NCBI GenBank assembly: GCA_002421685.1
Contig: DISB01000009.1
Coordinates: forward strand, 62,001 to 126,000
DNA: 64,000 bases
Direction: 5' to 3'
From: Bacteroidetes bacterium UBA6221
GTDB lineage: Bacteria; Bacteroidota; Bacteroidia; Chitinophagales; Chitinophagaceae
The position numbers were made by a program, and so were the translations under genes. Positions 55,653 through 64,000 of the stretch are shown here, one piece after another (the stretch's first letter is position 1; the number at the start of each line of letters is the position of its first letter). The notes under the pieces are model-generated. The model worked only from the letters and a program-made list of their open reading frames with translations. It had not been told where the DNA came from and did no database searches.

Positions 55653-56401
55653 TGAGTATAACAAGCCTGAAGGATATAAGCACAAAGGCCCCGGAGGGTT
55701 GGGATAAGGAAGCTACAAAGCAGAAGACCAGGGATATACTGGAAGAACTGAATGAACTGCAAAACCTGCTGTACGCTGAGAACAGGCATAGCTTACTGGT
55801 CATATTTCAGGGTATGGATGCCAGTGGCAAAGACGGGGTAGTGCGCGATGTATTCACAAGTATGAACCCCACAGGCATCAGGGTATATTCGTTCAAAGTG
55901 CCTACCGAAGAAGAACTGTCGCACGATTTCCTGTGGCGGGTGCATGAAGTAACACCGCCGCGCGGTATGATTCATGTGTTCAACCGCTCTCACTACGAGG
56001 ATATACTCGTTACCCGCGTGCATGGCATAATAGACGATGCTACAGCGCAAAAGCGTATCAAAGCCATCAACGATTTTGAGTACCTGCTCACAGAACACGC
56101 CAACACTACCATACTCAAGTTTTACCTGCACATCTCGCAGGAAGAGCAGCACGAGCAACTGGTAGAGCGTCTGAAAGAACCCAGCAAGATGTGGAAATAC
56201 AATTCTAAAGACTTTGATGAATCGGCCATGTGGGACAGTTATATGAAGTATTACGAAGAAGCCTTCAACTCCTGCAACGACATCCCATGGCACATCATCC
56301 CGGCTGACCAGAATTGGTACAAGTCCTATCTGGTAGCCACCATCCTCCGCGATACGCTCAAAGGCCTTAACATGAAATACCCCGGCATCAAGAAAGGGTA
56401 G
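55652..56401 (+). CDS. Polyphosphate kinase 2 family protein
   Basis: PPK2 enzyme of 249 residues, which transfers phosphate between polyphosphate and nucleotides. Walker A is GMDASGKDG (54-62) and the lid/Walker B region contains FNRSHYEDIL and RVHG. A single-domain PPK2 of this size fits class I or III; donor/acceptor preference (ADP or AMP) cannot be told. Start overlaps the stop of the large secreted protein. Confidence 0.92.
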   Translation: MSITSLKDISTKAPEGWDKEATKQKTRDILEELNELQNLLYAENRHSLLVIFQGMDASGKDGVVRDVFTSMNPTGIRVYSFKVPTEEELSHDFLWRVHEVTPPRGMIHVFNRSHYEDILVTRVHGIIDDATAQKRIKAINDFEYLLTEHANTTILKFYLHISQEEQHEQLVERLKEPSKMWKYNSKDFDESAMWDSYMKYYEEAFNSCNDIPWHIIPADQNWYKSYLVATILRDTLKGLNMKYPGIKKG

Positions 56402-56440
56402 TTTATCACCGTTGTTGCGTCGCCTGACCAACAACTATCA

Positions 56441-57298
56441 TCACCCCACAAACTCCCCGATATACTCGTTCACCACACCAGGTTTTTCCAATTGTACAAA
56501 ATGTCCGCAACCTGTCAACATTTCCAACCGGACATGTGACATTTTAGCCACGGCTTCCTCCGCCATTGCCCTGGTAGTGGTATGGTGTATCAGCCTGTTG
56601 GGTATCAGCGCGTCGCGTTCGCCATATATTACCAGCACCTGCTGCTGAATGGTATGCAACCTGTCGTACACTGGTTCTTCCATCATTCCGTCAATACAGG
56701 CTTCCACCATTTTGCGGTAGCGGCTCAGGGGTTGGCTGTGCATCAGTTCTACCAGCTCCTGTAGCATAGCGTCTGCATATTTTGGGTAGTGGTAGAAGCT
56801 TGCATGTATGATCTTGCGCAGGCTGTTCTCTTCGGTGGAAAAGAAGTCGAAAAAATGCATACTCGTTTTATAGAGCGTTTTTTCTAACTGGCTGAAGGTT
56901 TCAAAACCAGCCGGCGCGCACAATACCAGCTTTTCGCATACGGTGGGGTGGTTAATCACCAGGTTCAGCAATACCTGTCCGCCCATGCTGTGGCCAACGG
57001 GGACTACGTTCTGCAGTTTCAGCTTTAGCATAAAGTCGTACACGCAGCCTGAAAAGAAATTAATGCTATAGAGATAGTCGCCGCCGTCGGAATAGCCATT
57101 GCCCGGCAGGTCTATGGCTATGCAGCGGTAATGCTCTTTCAGGCTTTCAATATTCTTTGCCCATACGCCGGCATAGTTGGCCAGCCCGTGCACCATCAGC
57201 AGGGTAGTGTCACCCTTGCCCTCATCTATATAGGCCAGGTTACAGCCGTTGGAGAGGCGAATATATTGTGTTTTATATTTTGCGTATTTATAATACAT
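56441..57298 (-). CDS. Alpha/beta hydrolase
   Basis: Hydrolase of 285 residues: oxyanion motif LLMVHGLANYAGVW, nucleophile elbow GHSMGGQ, acid region VIYGERDALIP and terminal His in LTGCGHFVQLEKP form a complete catalytic set. Substrate unknown; the position 55 bases downstream of the PHA synthase on the same strand makes an esterase or PHA-related role possible. ATG at 57298 is chosen over a TTG at 57316. Confidence 0.87.
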   Translation of the reverse strand: MYYKYAKYKTQYIRLSNGCNLAYIDEGKGDTTLLMVHGLANYAGVWAKNIESLKEHYRCIAIDLPGNGYSDGGDYLYSINFFSGCVYDFMLKLKLQNVVPVGHSMGGQVLLNLVINHPTVCEKLVLCAPAGFETFSQLEKTLYKTSMHFFDFFSTEENSLRKIIHASFYHYPKYADAMLQELVELMHSQPLSRYRKMVEACIDGMMEEPVYDRLHTIQQQVLVIYGERDALIPNRLIHHTTTRAMAEEAVAKMSHVRLEMLTGCGHFVQLEKPGVVNEYIGEFVG

Positions 57299-57353
57299 TT
57301 GTTGTTTATATAACAAAATTGATGCCTGTTTTCAGGCAGGCACCAATTGAAAA

Positions 57354-58412
57354 TTATGAACAACGCTTAATCACCCACTTAGCTACAGTAGGGGCCAGCT
57401 CTTTCTGGCTTTTACCGCCTACAAACACGCCTATATGTCCGCCGGGGAAGGGATATTCTTCCTTATCCTTGCTGCCAATGGCTTTCATTACCGGCAATGT
57501 GCTTTCGTTAGGTATGATGTTATCGTCCGTAGCGTACACATTCAGGTAGGGTACGGTCATATTTTTCAGGTCTACCTTGCGGCCACCCAGCTCAAACTTG
57601 CCTTTTATCAGCAGGTTATCGCGGAAGAGGTCTTTGATGTACTTGCGGTACATTTCTCCCGGCATGGCAGGAAGGTCGCCTTTCCACTTTTCCATACGCA
57701 AGAAGTTCATCAGTTTATTCTCGTCATCCAGGCTGTCCAGCACGCCCAGATACTTGCTGATGTTCATGCTGGGTTTCAGCATGCCGAATGCGCTGTCTAT
57801 CATTTCGCCCGGTATTGTGCCTACGGCGTCTACCATTGCGTCTACGTCTATATACTTCGCCCAGGTGTACAGCATACAGTTGCCGCCGGGTTCAAAGTCA
57901 AATGGCGCTACATACGTAGTCAGCGACTGCAGTTTCTCAGGGTACAGGCTGGCATATATCATGCTGTATGTACCGCCCTGGCAGATACCCATTTTATGAA
58001 TTTTCTCCACGCCGTTGCTCTTGTGCACAAAATCCACCGCATCGTTCATATAACCGTCTATATAGTCTTCCATTGTCAAATAGCGGTCGGCCTTGGTAGG
58101 GTAGCCCCAGTCCATGATATAGATATCCAGCCCTTCGTCCAGCAGCTTTTTCATCATGCTGCGGTCGGGTTGCAGGTCCAGCACGTCGTGCCTGTTCAGC
58201 ATGGCGAAGCTCACCAATACGGGGGTGGTGCATTTAGCGGGCGTTTCGCGGATGTAATGGTACACGCTCACATGGTCACGCTTCCACACCAGTTCTTTAG
58301 GGGTAGTGGCCACTTCCACATCGCCCATCTTCTGCAGGGTTTCATAACCCTTGGCCAGTTTTTGTGTTGTTGTCGACAGTTCTTCAGCAATGCCTGCGGG
58401 GTTCCAATTCAT
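57354..58412 (-). CDS. phaC: Class III-type polyhydroxyalkanoate synthase subunit PhaC
   Basis: Protein of 352 residues, the size of class III/IV PhaC. It polymerises hydroxyacyl-CoA into PHA storage polymer. The lipase-like box is GICQGG with nucleophile Cys144; Asp is in YATDDNIIP and His in PGGHIGVF, completing the Cys-Asp-His triad. YIMDWGYP is a PhaC signature. Class III and IV enzymes need PhaE or PhaR, and neither is seen next to it. It is followed by an alpha/beta hydrolase gene. Confidence 0.88.
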   Translation of the reverse strand: MNWNPAGIAEELSTTTQKLAKGYETLQKMGDVEVATTPKELVWKRDHVSVYHYIRETPAKCTTPVLVSFAMLNRHDVLDLQPDRSMMKKLLDEGLDIYIMDWGYPTKADRYLTMEDYIDGYMNDAVDFVHKSNGVEKIHKMGICQGGTYSMIYASLYPEKLQSLTTYVAPFDFEPGGNCMLYTWAKYIDVDAMVDAVGTIPGEMIDSAFGMLKPSMNISKYLGVLDSLDDENKLMNFLRMEKWKGDLPAMPGEMYRKYIKDLFRDNLLIKGKFELGGRKVDLKNMTVPYLNVYATDDNIIPNESTLPVMKAIGSKDKEEYPFPGGHIGVFVGGKSQKELAPTVAKWVIKRCS

Positions 58413-58801
58413 ATGATTTTTAAAAATTTGCGCGAAGGTATGAAGATTTTTTCAAATACAGTCTCTCTTCGCAAATGAGATAATACAATAGTAATATAAA
58501 GCAATGTTTTCGAATTGCCAATGGTTACAATCTCTCAGTTCTCAAGCGTCAGGCTAAGTTGTGACGAACTGTTCGGATATACATGTGACAATAAGGACTG
58601 TAAAACATAATAAGTTATGCAGGCATTGACACTTTTAATCTAACAGCAAACTTTTGATGTCGTGATACGTACGGGAAATAATTACCGGCAAAATAAATTC
58701 AGGCAAATAACTTGCGATAATTAAAAAGCAGGTAATCTACAGGTTAGATTATCAAAAAGTAATTGTTTCTGAACACAGTTCACAATAGTCCCTGTTAGCA
58801 A
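58413..58801. other. 389-base intergenic region between phaC and ricT
   Basis: AT-rich, no credible ORF. Near the ricT end an inverted repeat TAATCTA-CAGGT-TAGATTA (58733-58751) may end ricT transcription. On the phaC side a minus-strand TACCTTCG about 25 bases upstream of its ATG is close to the -7 consensus. Nothing else was recognised. Confidence 0.5.
58733..58751 (-). terminator. Possible weak terminator hairpin after ricT
   Basis: 7-bp inverted repeat with a 5-base loop, 51 bases downstream of the ricT stop on the minus strand. The stem is AT-rich and no strong U tract follows directly, so it may instead be a binding site. Confidence 0.35.
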
Positions 58802-59140
58802 CTATCCCTGTTGCGGCCTGTCACCCTGCGGCTTCGGTGGCCTGTTGCCGCCACCACCTTTACTGCGGTTACGGTTGCCCCCTTGGCGGTTGCCCTGTTG
58901 CGGAGGACGGTTTTCGCCGCTACCTCTCTGCTCGGGCCGGTTGCCTTGCGCCTGTTTTGGCTGTTGTGGCCTGTCACCCTGTGGTCGGTTTGGCCTGTTG
59001 CCGCCGCCTTTATTGCCATCGGGCCGCCTGCCGCCTTCCTGGCGTGGTTGGCCATCCCTGGCTTGCTTCTGCTGCTGGGGTTGTGCCTGTCTTTGTTGCG
59101 GCTGTTGTCCGCGGCTGTCGCTACGGCCTTTGTTCCGGCT
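58802..59140 (-). repeat. Low-complexity Q/R/G/P/N-rich coding repeat in the RicT tail
   Basis: Recurrent RPQ, GNRP and GDRPQQ units encoded by GC-rich degenerate repeats. The skew gives long spurious open frames on the opposite strand. Confidence 0.75.
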
Positions 59141-60262
59141 CTTGCTCTTTTTCTTCGAGCCTTTTTCCAGCGAGCGCAGGCTTATCTGGCCCACGTCATT
59201 TACAAAGCCGGCATCTACCTTTATGGCTGTCTTGCTGCCGGTAGCTTCCAGTTCCACGGGTTGCAGTTCGTCGGGCTGAATACCCTTTTTGTTCAGCTCC
59301 AGTATCTCTTTAACCCTTTCAATGCTCAGGGGGTACTGCTTGTTGCTTTCCTTGTAGCTATACCACATCAGGTTTTTAAAGATATCCCGCTTTTGCAGGA
59401 AGGCTTTCCCGTTCGTGGTTTCAATAACATCAGCCTGCTCAGGAAAAACAGAAAGCGCATCTATATAAGTATCCAGTTCGTAGTTCAGGCAGCATTTCAG
59501 CCTGCCGCACTGGCCGCTTAGTTTGGTTTGGTTGATGGACAGGTTCTGGTAGCGGGCTGCCGTGGTGTTCACGCTCTTGAAGTCCGTCAGCCAGGTAGCG
59601 CAGCACAATTCGCGCCCACAACTGCCTATGCCGCCCACCTTGCCGCTTTCCTGGCGGGCGCCTATCTGCTTCATCTCCACCTTCACGCGAAAGTCGTTGG
59701 CGTACATCTTTATCAGTTCGCGGAAGTCCACGCGTTGGTCGGCTGTATAAAAGAAGGTGGCTTTTTTGCCGTCTGCCTGTAGTTCCACCTCGGCCAGTTT
59801 CATTTCCAGGTTCAGGCTGCGGGCTATGGCACGGCTGCGCACCAGCAGTTCCTGTTCCTTTGCCTTATTTACGCGAAACATTTCCAGGTCGGTATCGGTA
59901 GCTACCCTGTGTATGCGTTTGGTCACATCCTTCTCCTTGATGCCGTATTTCTTCATCTGGAGTTTTACCAGTTCGCCCGTAAGGCTTACCTGCCCGATGT
60001 CAATACCGCCTACGCCTTCTACGGCTATCCATTGCCCTTTTTCGGGTATGATATGTGTGTTATTCCTGTAAAATTCTTTCCGGCTGCCTTTGTTGAAGGA
60101 AACTTCCATTACAGGGTAAGGTTTGGCCCCGTCGTGCAGGGGCAGGCCGCTCAGCCAGTCATATACGTTCAGACGGTTGCATCCGCCGGTGCTGCACCCG
60201 CCGTTGCTTTTGCATCCAGCGGGTTTTCCATCAGTGCCTTTCGCGCAATTGCCACATCCCAT
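58802..60262 (-). CDS. ricT: RicT/PSP1-family regulatory iron-sulfur protein with long disordered tail
   Basis: Protein of 486 residues. The core (about 45-360) carries the PSP1/YaaT domain, with SCGRELCCATWL and SGQCGRLKCCLNYE supplying conserved Cys. Bacillus RicT works with RicA/RicF in RNase Y control and binds Fe-S clusters. Here an extra Cys-rich N-terminus (CGNC and CSTGGC, residues 3-28) and a tail of about 110 residues rich in Gln, Arg, Gly, Pro and Asn (GNRP and RPQ units) flank the core. The tail is probably disordered and could bind RNA (inference). Confidence 0.9.
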   Translation of the reverse strand: MGCGNCAKGTDGKPAGCKSNGGCSTGGCNRLNVYDWLSGLPLHDGAKPYPVMEVSFNKGSRKEFYRNNTHIIPEKGQWIAVEGVGGIDIGQVSLTGELVKLQMKKYGIKEKDVTKRIHRVATDTDLEMFRVNKAKEQELLVRSRAIARSLNLEMKLAEVELQADGKKATFFYTADQRVDFRELIKMYANDFRVKVEMKQIGARQESGKVGGIGSCGRELCCATWLTDFKSVNTTAARYQNLSINQTKLSGQCGRLKCCLNYELDTYIDALSVFPEQADVIETTNGKAFLQKRDIFKNLMWYSYKESNKQYPLSIERVKEILELNKKGIQPDELQPVELEATGSKTAIKVDAGFVNDVGQISLRSLEKGSKKKSKSRNKGRSDSRGQQPQQRQAQPQQQKQARDGQPRQEGGRRPDGNKGGGNRPNRPQGDRPQQPKQAQGNRPEQRGSGENRPPQQGNRQGGNRNRSKGGGGNRPPKPQGDRPQQG

Positions 60263-60381
60263 TTCTTATCATGTTTTATATAGACAGCAGGCGTGCAAAA
60301 GCCGGATAATATATTGTAACACTGGTTCATGCTATCACTCTTTTGGGCGCCATGCCGGTTGTTGTAAAATAAAAATAATCT

Positions 60382-60389
60382 GCAAAAAT
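60382..60389 (-). promoter_or_regulatory. Candidate -7 box for ricT
   Basis: Minus-strand TATTTTTG matches TAnnTTTG, about 120 bases before the ricT ATG, in the divergent ricT-ffh gap. Confidence 0.45.
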
Positions 60390-60474
60390 AGCGATTTCTG
60401 TCGTGAATATACGCTTATTTATACATGGTGCAGATTTGCCATTTGCAGGCTGGTGTTGATTTGGCAAAAGCGTT

Positions 60475-60482
60475 TAACTTTG
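60475..60482 (+). promoter_or_regulatory. Candidate -7 box for ffh
   Basis: TAACTTTG matches TAnnTTTG, 28 bases before the ffh ATG; a TTG at 60456-60458 lies 16 bases upstream. Confidence 0.55.
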
Positions 60483-60510
60483 CAGTCCTTTATAAACAAG
60501 CTGGCAATAT

Positions 60511-61848
60511 ATGTTTGAGAATCTTAGTGAACGCCTCGAAGGCGCGTTTAAGCAGTTAAAAGGGGAAGGCCGTATCTCCGAGATTAATATCGCCTCTACG
60601 ATAAAAGAGATCAGGCGTGCGCTGGTGGATGCGGACGTTAACTATAAGATAGCCAAGGAATTTACCGATAAGGTGAAGGATAAGGCAATGGGGGAGAAGG
60701 TGTTGCTGGCGGTATCGCCGGGCCAGCAGATGGTGAAAATCGTACAGGACGAGCTGGCCGAACTGATGGGCGGCGACGTGAAAGAGATAGACCTGAGCCA
60801 GAAACCGACCGTCATATTAGTGGCGGGCCTGCAGGGTTCGGGTAAAACCACCTTTAGCGGTAAGCTGGCCAACTTCCTGAAAACCAAGAAGGGCAGAAAC
60901 CCTTTGTTGGTAGCGGGAGACGTATATCGTCCTGCGGCCATCAACCAGTTGCACGTACTGGGCGACCAGGTAAAAGTGCCCGTGTACAGCGAACCCGAAA
61001 ACAAGGACGTTGTTTCAATAGTCAACAATGCGCTGGCCCATGCCAAAAAGAATGGTAACAGCGTAGTGATAATAGATACTGCGGGTCGCCTGGCCATAGA
61101 CGAGGCCATGATGACCGAGGTAGCCAATGTAAAAGCCGCTGTCAATCCGCACGAGATACTGTTTGTAGTAGACAGTATGACCGGCCAGGACGCTGTGAAT
61201 ACGGCTAAGGCCTTCAACGACAGGCTGAACTTTACCGGGGTAGTACTCACCAAGCTGGATGGTGACACCCGCGGTGGTGCTGCCCTGTCTATCAAATACA
61301 CTGTTGACAAGCCCATCAAGTTTGTAAGCATGGGCGAGAAGCTGGATACGCTGGATGTATTTTACCCCGACCGTATGGCGCAGCGTATACTGGGTATGGG
61401 CGACATCACCACCCTGGTAGAGCGCGCCCAGGCACAGTTTGATGAGGTGGAAGCCAAAAAGCTGGAAAAGAAGATACGGGCCAACAAGTTCGACTTTGAA
61501 GACTTCAAGCAGCAGCTACAGCAGATAAAAAAGATGGGTAACATCAAAGACCTGCTGGCCATGATACCCGGCGTAGGCAAGGCTATTAAGGACATAGATA
61601 TATCAGACGATGCCTTTAAAGGCATAGAAGCGATGATCAACTCTATGACGCCTTACGAGCGTAACAATCCTGATGCAATAGATGCCAACCGGCGAAAGCG
61701 TATTGCCAAAGGGGCGGGTAAAGACATCAGCGAGGTGAATGCCTTTATGAAACAGTTTGACCAGATGCGCCAGATGATGGGGCAGATGAACAAGATGAAA
61801 GGTATGATGCCGCCTGGTATGGGTGCGAAGATGCCTTTTAGCAGGTAG
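60511..61848 (+). CDS. ffh: Signal recognition particle GTPase Ffh
   Basis: SRP54-type GTPase of 445 residues that binds signal sequences and SRP RNA and delivers ribosomes to FtsY. The N domain is followed by the G domain with GLQGSGKTT (G1), DTAGR (G3) and TKLDGD (G4). The C-terminal Met-rich M domain (MRQMMGQMNKMKGMMPPGMG region) is intact. Normal length, own promoter, divergent from ricT. Confidence 0.97.
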   Translation: MFENLSERLEGAFKQLKGEGRISEINIASTIKEIRRALVDADVNYKIAKEFTDKVKDKAMGEKVLLAVSPGQQMVKIVQDELAELMGGDVKEIDLSQKPTVILVAGLQGSGKTTFSGKLANFLKTKKGRNPLLVAGDVYRPAAINQLHVLGDQVKVPVYSEPENKDVVSIVNNALAHAKKNGNSVVIIDTAGRLAIDEAMMTEVANVKAAVNPHEILFVVDSMTGQDAVNTAKAFNDRLNFTGVVLTKLDGDTRGGAALSIKYTVDKPIKFVSMGEKLDTLDVFYPDRMAQRILGMGDITTLVERAQAQFDEVEAKKLEKKIRANKFDFEDFKQQLQQIKKMGNIKDLLAMIPGVGKAIKDIDISDDAFKGIEAMINSMTPYERNNPDAIDANRRKRIAKGAGKDISEVNAFMKQFDQMRQMMGQMNKMKGMMPPGMGAKMPFSR

Positions 61849-61940
61849 TATTAGCTTTTTCTTAGGAGGCAATTGACTTTCTCTTAACTTTTGGATATAT
61901 AGGTTAGCGCCATTATTTAACCTTTATAATCTGACGTTTT

Positions 61941-62483
61941 ATGAAAAAGCTACTCTTACTTGCTACCGCCTTTATTGCTATTACGGCCTCTGAAACTAAT
62001 GCCCAACCCCGAAAAGGTGATTGGATGGTAGGTGCGAAAGTGAACCCAATGGCCCTGAAAGGCGGTTACTTTCTTTCAAACAGGTTTATTGCAGGTGTTG
62101 ATGTAATGCCTGGCTTCAGTTACCAGCCACAAAACAAAAACATTGGGTTTAACTTAGGGGTAGAGGCTACATTCCGTTATTACTTCGCACCCAAAACCGG
62201 CATGCAGGCGGGTAAGTTTTATTTGTTTGGCGACTTCGATGCAGGGTATGAACTCCAATACAGCCATAATTATTTCTCCAAATCAGGAGGGTTCAGTGGC
62301 AATTTTAAAACCGGGTTAGCACCAGGTTTAGCTTATTTTATCAATGATAGGGTTAGTATAGATGCCGCCCTGCGAACTAACCTTAGGGGCAATTTTACAC
62401 GTAATTGGTCGCATATCAATACGAATCCTGAATTTGGTGTTCAGATATATCTCCGTGGAAAAAAGAACGCCAGGCCGGAATAA
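61941..62483 (+). CDS. Outer-membrane beta-barrel-like protein
   Basis: Exported protein of 180 residues: signal peptide LLLLATAFIAITASETNAQ, then alternating amphipathic strands (GGYFLSNRFIAGVDVMPGF, GVEATFRYYFAP, GLAPGLAYFIND) typical of small eight-stranded barrels in Bacteroidota. It ends without an aromatic C-terminal residue (last residues NARPE). Function unknown. Secretion call strong, barrel call moderate. Confidence 0.72.
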   Translation: MKKLLLLATAFIAITASETNAQPRKGDWMVGAKVNPMALKGGYFLSNRFIAGVDVMPGFSYQPQNKNIGFNLGVEATFRYYFAPKTGMQAGKFYLFGDFDAGYELQYSHNYFSKSGGFSGNFKTGLAPGLAYFINDRVSIDAALRTNLRGNFTRNWSHINTNPEFGVQIYLRGKKNARPE

Positions 62484-62535
62484 TTTTTCACAAAACAATA
62501 TTTTATGTATTAATATATAAAGCCTGAAAAATCCG

Positions 62536-62567
62536 TTTGGTAATAGTTTTTCTATGCATTAACTTTG
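62536..62567 (+). promoter_or_regulatory. rpsP promoter with -33 and -7 elements
   Basis: TTTG at 62536-62539, a 20-base spacer and TAACTTTG at 62560-62567: the best full match to the Bacteroidota TTTG/TAnnTTTG consensus in the window, 43 bases before the rpsP ATG. Confidence 0.72.
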
Positions 62568-62610
62568 CAACTTCAAAATTTATTGTAAACCAGGATAATT
62601 TCTATTATTA

Positions 62611-63144
62611 ATGGCGGTAAAAATTCGTCTCCAACGTCACGGCTCTAAGAAGCGCCCGTTCTACTTTATTGTTGTTGCTGATACAGCAGCTCCACGCGAT
62701 GGTAGATTTATTGAGAAACTAGGCACTTACAACCCATTGTCTGTTCCGGCAACCATCAGGTTGAACCGCGAACGTTCATTGCACTGGTTGCAAAACGGTG
62801 CCCAGCCCACTAACACTTGCCGCCGTATCTTATCTTTCAAAGGGGTATTGTACCTGAAGCACCTGATGCGCGGTGTAAGCCTCGGCCTGTTTGATGAGAC
62901 CACGGCTATGCAGAAATTTGATGCATGGAATGCTGACCACGAAAGACTGGTGGCAGAACGTGAGGAAACTCACCGCAAGCACAAGGCTGAAAAACGTCAT
63001 GCAGCCATGGCTGAATCTGTAAAGAAAGTAGAAGAGAAGATGGCAGCTAAGGCACAAGCCGCGGTTGCAGAAGCTGAAGCTGAAATAGACGCAGAAGATG
63101 CGGCTGATGCAGCAGCGGAAGCTAATGAAGAAAATGCCGGTTAG
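62611..63144 (+). CDS. rpsP: 30S ribosomal protein S16 with C-terminal extension
   Basis: S16 core in the first 80-90 residues (VKIRLQRHGSKKRPFYFIVV, EKLGTYNPL), a structural protein of the small subunit. The protein is 177 residues, about twice the E. coli length: a charged helical part (HRKHKAEKRHAAMAES) and an Ala/Glu/Asp-rich end follow. Extended S16 is common in Bacteroidota as far as I know. The usual rimM-trmD partners are not downstream; a terminator follows directly. Confidence 0.96.
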   Translation: MAVKIRLQRHGSKKRPFYFIVVADTAAPRDGRFIEKLGTYNPLSVPATIRLNRERSLHWLQNGAQPTNTCRRILSFKGVLYLKHLMRGVSLGLFDETTAMQKFDAWNADHERLVAEREETHRKHKAEKRHAAMAESVKKVEEKMAAKAQAAVAEAEAEIDAEDAADAAAEANEENAG

Positions 63145-63166
63145 TTTTATTAACCAGTAAAAAATC

Positions 63167-63199
63167 AAGGACATGCCCACAAAAGGCATGTCCTTTTTT
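63167..63199 (+). terminator. Intrinsic terminator of rpsP
   Basis: Perfect 11-bp stem AAGGACATGCC / GGCATGTCCTT with a 7-base loop, then a T run; starts 22 bases after the rpsP stop. Confidence 0.88.
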
Positions 63200-63325
63200 A
63201 ATGTTGATGGACGGGCCCCCCATGATGATAGAATTCATGCCGAGGATACTTCAGACTAATCGTTTTTCTTTATCTTCACCGCTTATCTGAATTGGGACCC
63301 AGCAAATACAGGAACAATAGAAAAA

Positions 63326-64000
63326 ATGAATAGCCGGGAAAAAGATTATCAACTTTTGATAGTAGGTGCCGGGCCGGTGGGATGCGTAATGGCTGAACGT
63401 GCGGCGCGCATAATGAACTGGAAAGTGTTGATAGTAGAAAAAAGGAACCATATAGCGGGCAACTGTTATGATATGTATCATGAATCAGGCGTTTTGATCC
63501 ACAGGTATGGCCCTCATTACTTCAGAACTAATAAGGAAGAGCTACTGCAATACCTATCGGAATTTACCGATTGGATACCGGGAGATTATTATGTGAAAGT
63601 GGCCACACGTGGTGAATTGTTTCCATTTCCCATTAACCTGCTTACGCTTCGCCAGTTTTTCAGAAGACCCAATATGACTGCTGAAGAAGCGGCACAATTG
63701 CTGGAAGAAAAGCGGGAAAAGATCGACCATCCCTCCAATTCGGAAGAATTCGTTTTGTCGCGTGTAGGAAGAGAGTTGTATGAAGCATTTTACCTGGGGT
63801 ATACGCTCAAGCAGTGGGCTATTCATCCGCGCGACCTTGCCGCTTCTGTCGCTGGCCGAATTCCCATCCGGCTGAATACAGATGAACGGTATGTGGACCA
63901 CAAGCACCAGGTGACACCGGCAAAGGGGTTTACAGAAATGTTCCGGCGAATGACCGACCACCCGAATATCGATATCATGCTGGAAACAGACTATAAAGAT
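63326..64000 (+). CDS. glf: UDP-galactopyranose mutase, 3' end cut
   Basis: Flavoenzyme converting UDP-galactopyranose to UDP-galactofuranose. The frame is open from ATG 63326 to the window end (225 codons of an expected 360-400). The FAD site IVGAGPVGCVMAERAA is at residues 11-26; EKRNHIAGNCYD and GPHYFRTN follow as in Glf, and the YLGYTLKQW region marks the substrate domain. It lies after the rpsP terminator with its own start region. It may open another glycan locus to the right. Confidence 0.9.
   Translation, partial: MNSREKDYQLLIVGAGPVGCVMAERAARIMNWKVLIVEKRNHIAGNCYDMYHESGVLIHRYGPHYFRTNKEELLQYLSEFTDWIPGDYYVKVATRGELFPFPINLLTLRQFFRRPNMTAEEAAQLLEEKREKIDHPSNSEEFVLSRVGRELYEAFYLGYTLKQWAIHPRDLAASVAGRIPIRLNTDERYVDHKHQVTPAKGFTEMFRRMTDHPNIDIMLETDYKD

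Noticed and set aside
57435..58478. 347-codon open frame on the plus strand opposite phaC
   Set aside because: It lies entirely antisense to a gene with a full catalytic triad, and its His/Val/Phe-rich translation matches no family; it is a shadow of codon bias.
58811..59521. Several plus-strand open frames opposite ricT
   Set aside because: They arise from the GC-rich low-complexity tail and translate to Leu/Pro/Cys-rich nonsense; ricT on the minus strand has real motifs.

Overview
The window looks like a chromosomal segment of a Bacteroidota bacterium, most likely Chitinophagales or a relative. The grounds are TAnnTTTG-type -7 promoter boxes before many genes, near absence of Shine-Dalgarno sites, a DarA/DarB pair, a long S16, a long RicT and a DPP IV. 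The genus assignment is inference. No rRNA, tRNA, CRISPR array, integrase or insertion sequence was recognised.

Layout. 1-2085: the end of a tRNA methyltransferase gene (trmN6-like, cut by the window edge) and a convergent CLC-type chloride channel gene. 2404-38773: an unbroken, same-strand run of about 35 genes for a surface polysaccharide, preceded by a structured leader. It holds a Wzc-type tyrosine autokinase with a (Tyr-Gly)11 tail, GDP-fucose genes (gmd, fcl), a Wzm/Wzt-type ABC exporter, nine glycosyltransferases, three further sugar epimerase/dehydratase-type SDRs, a Wzy-like polymerase and, last, a WecA/WbpL-type initiating transferase. Many decoration enzymes are also present: PIG-L and NodB-type deacetylases, WbqC, GNAT and hexapeptide acyltransferases, two methyltransferases and a carbamoyltransferase. 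In the middle (20035-27730) lies a cassette resembling the acetamidino-uronic acid pathway of Pseudomonas O antigen: CBS-nucleotidyltransferase, WbpG-like amidotransferase, HisH2, HisF2, then WbpB/WbpD/WbpE homologues. Spacing is very tight, with many ATGA, TAATG and TGATG overlaps, so the run is probably one or a few long transcripts.

38768-63325: mostly conserved chromosomal genes. They are a TrmH-type RNA methyltransferase, ClpS, a 536-base non-coding gap with a possible structured RNA, DPP IV, a YihY/BrkB protein, a cytochrome c/copper-monooxygenase-like lipoprotein, a thioredoxin-like protein, a small lipoprotein, EF-G, an HtrA protease, the DarB/DarA pair, SHMT, a large secreted protein of unknown function coupled to a PPK2, an alpha/beta hydrolase, a class III-type PHA synthase, RicT, Ffh, an outer-membrane barrel-like protein and ribosomal protein S16. 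63326-64000: the start of a UDP-galactopyranose mutase gene that runs off the end and may open another polysaccharide locus.

How the genes work together. The large cluster would make nucleotide sugars (GDP-fucose, UDP-galacturonate, an amidinated diamino sugar), start a chain on undecaprenyl phosphate, elongate and decorate it, and export it. It mixes parts of the ABC-dependent (Wzm/Wzt) and Wzy-dependent (Wzc, Wzy-like) routes, and no Wzx or Wza was seen. The least explained parts are the amidino-sugar cassette with its altered HisF, the PIG-L/WbqC/GNAT overlap cassette, the Tyr-Gly tail of Wzc, and the secreted protein at 53391 with a possible His-Cys dyad.
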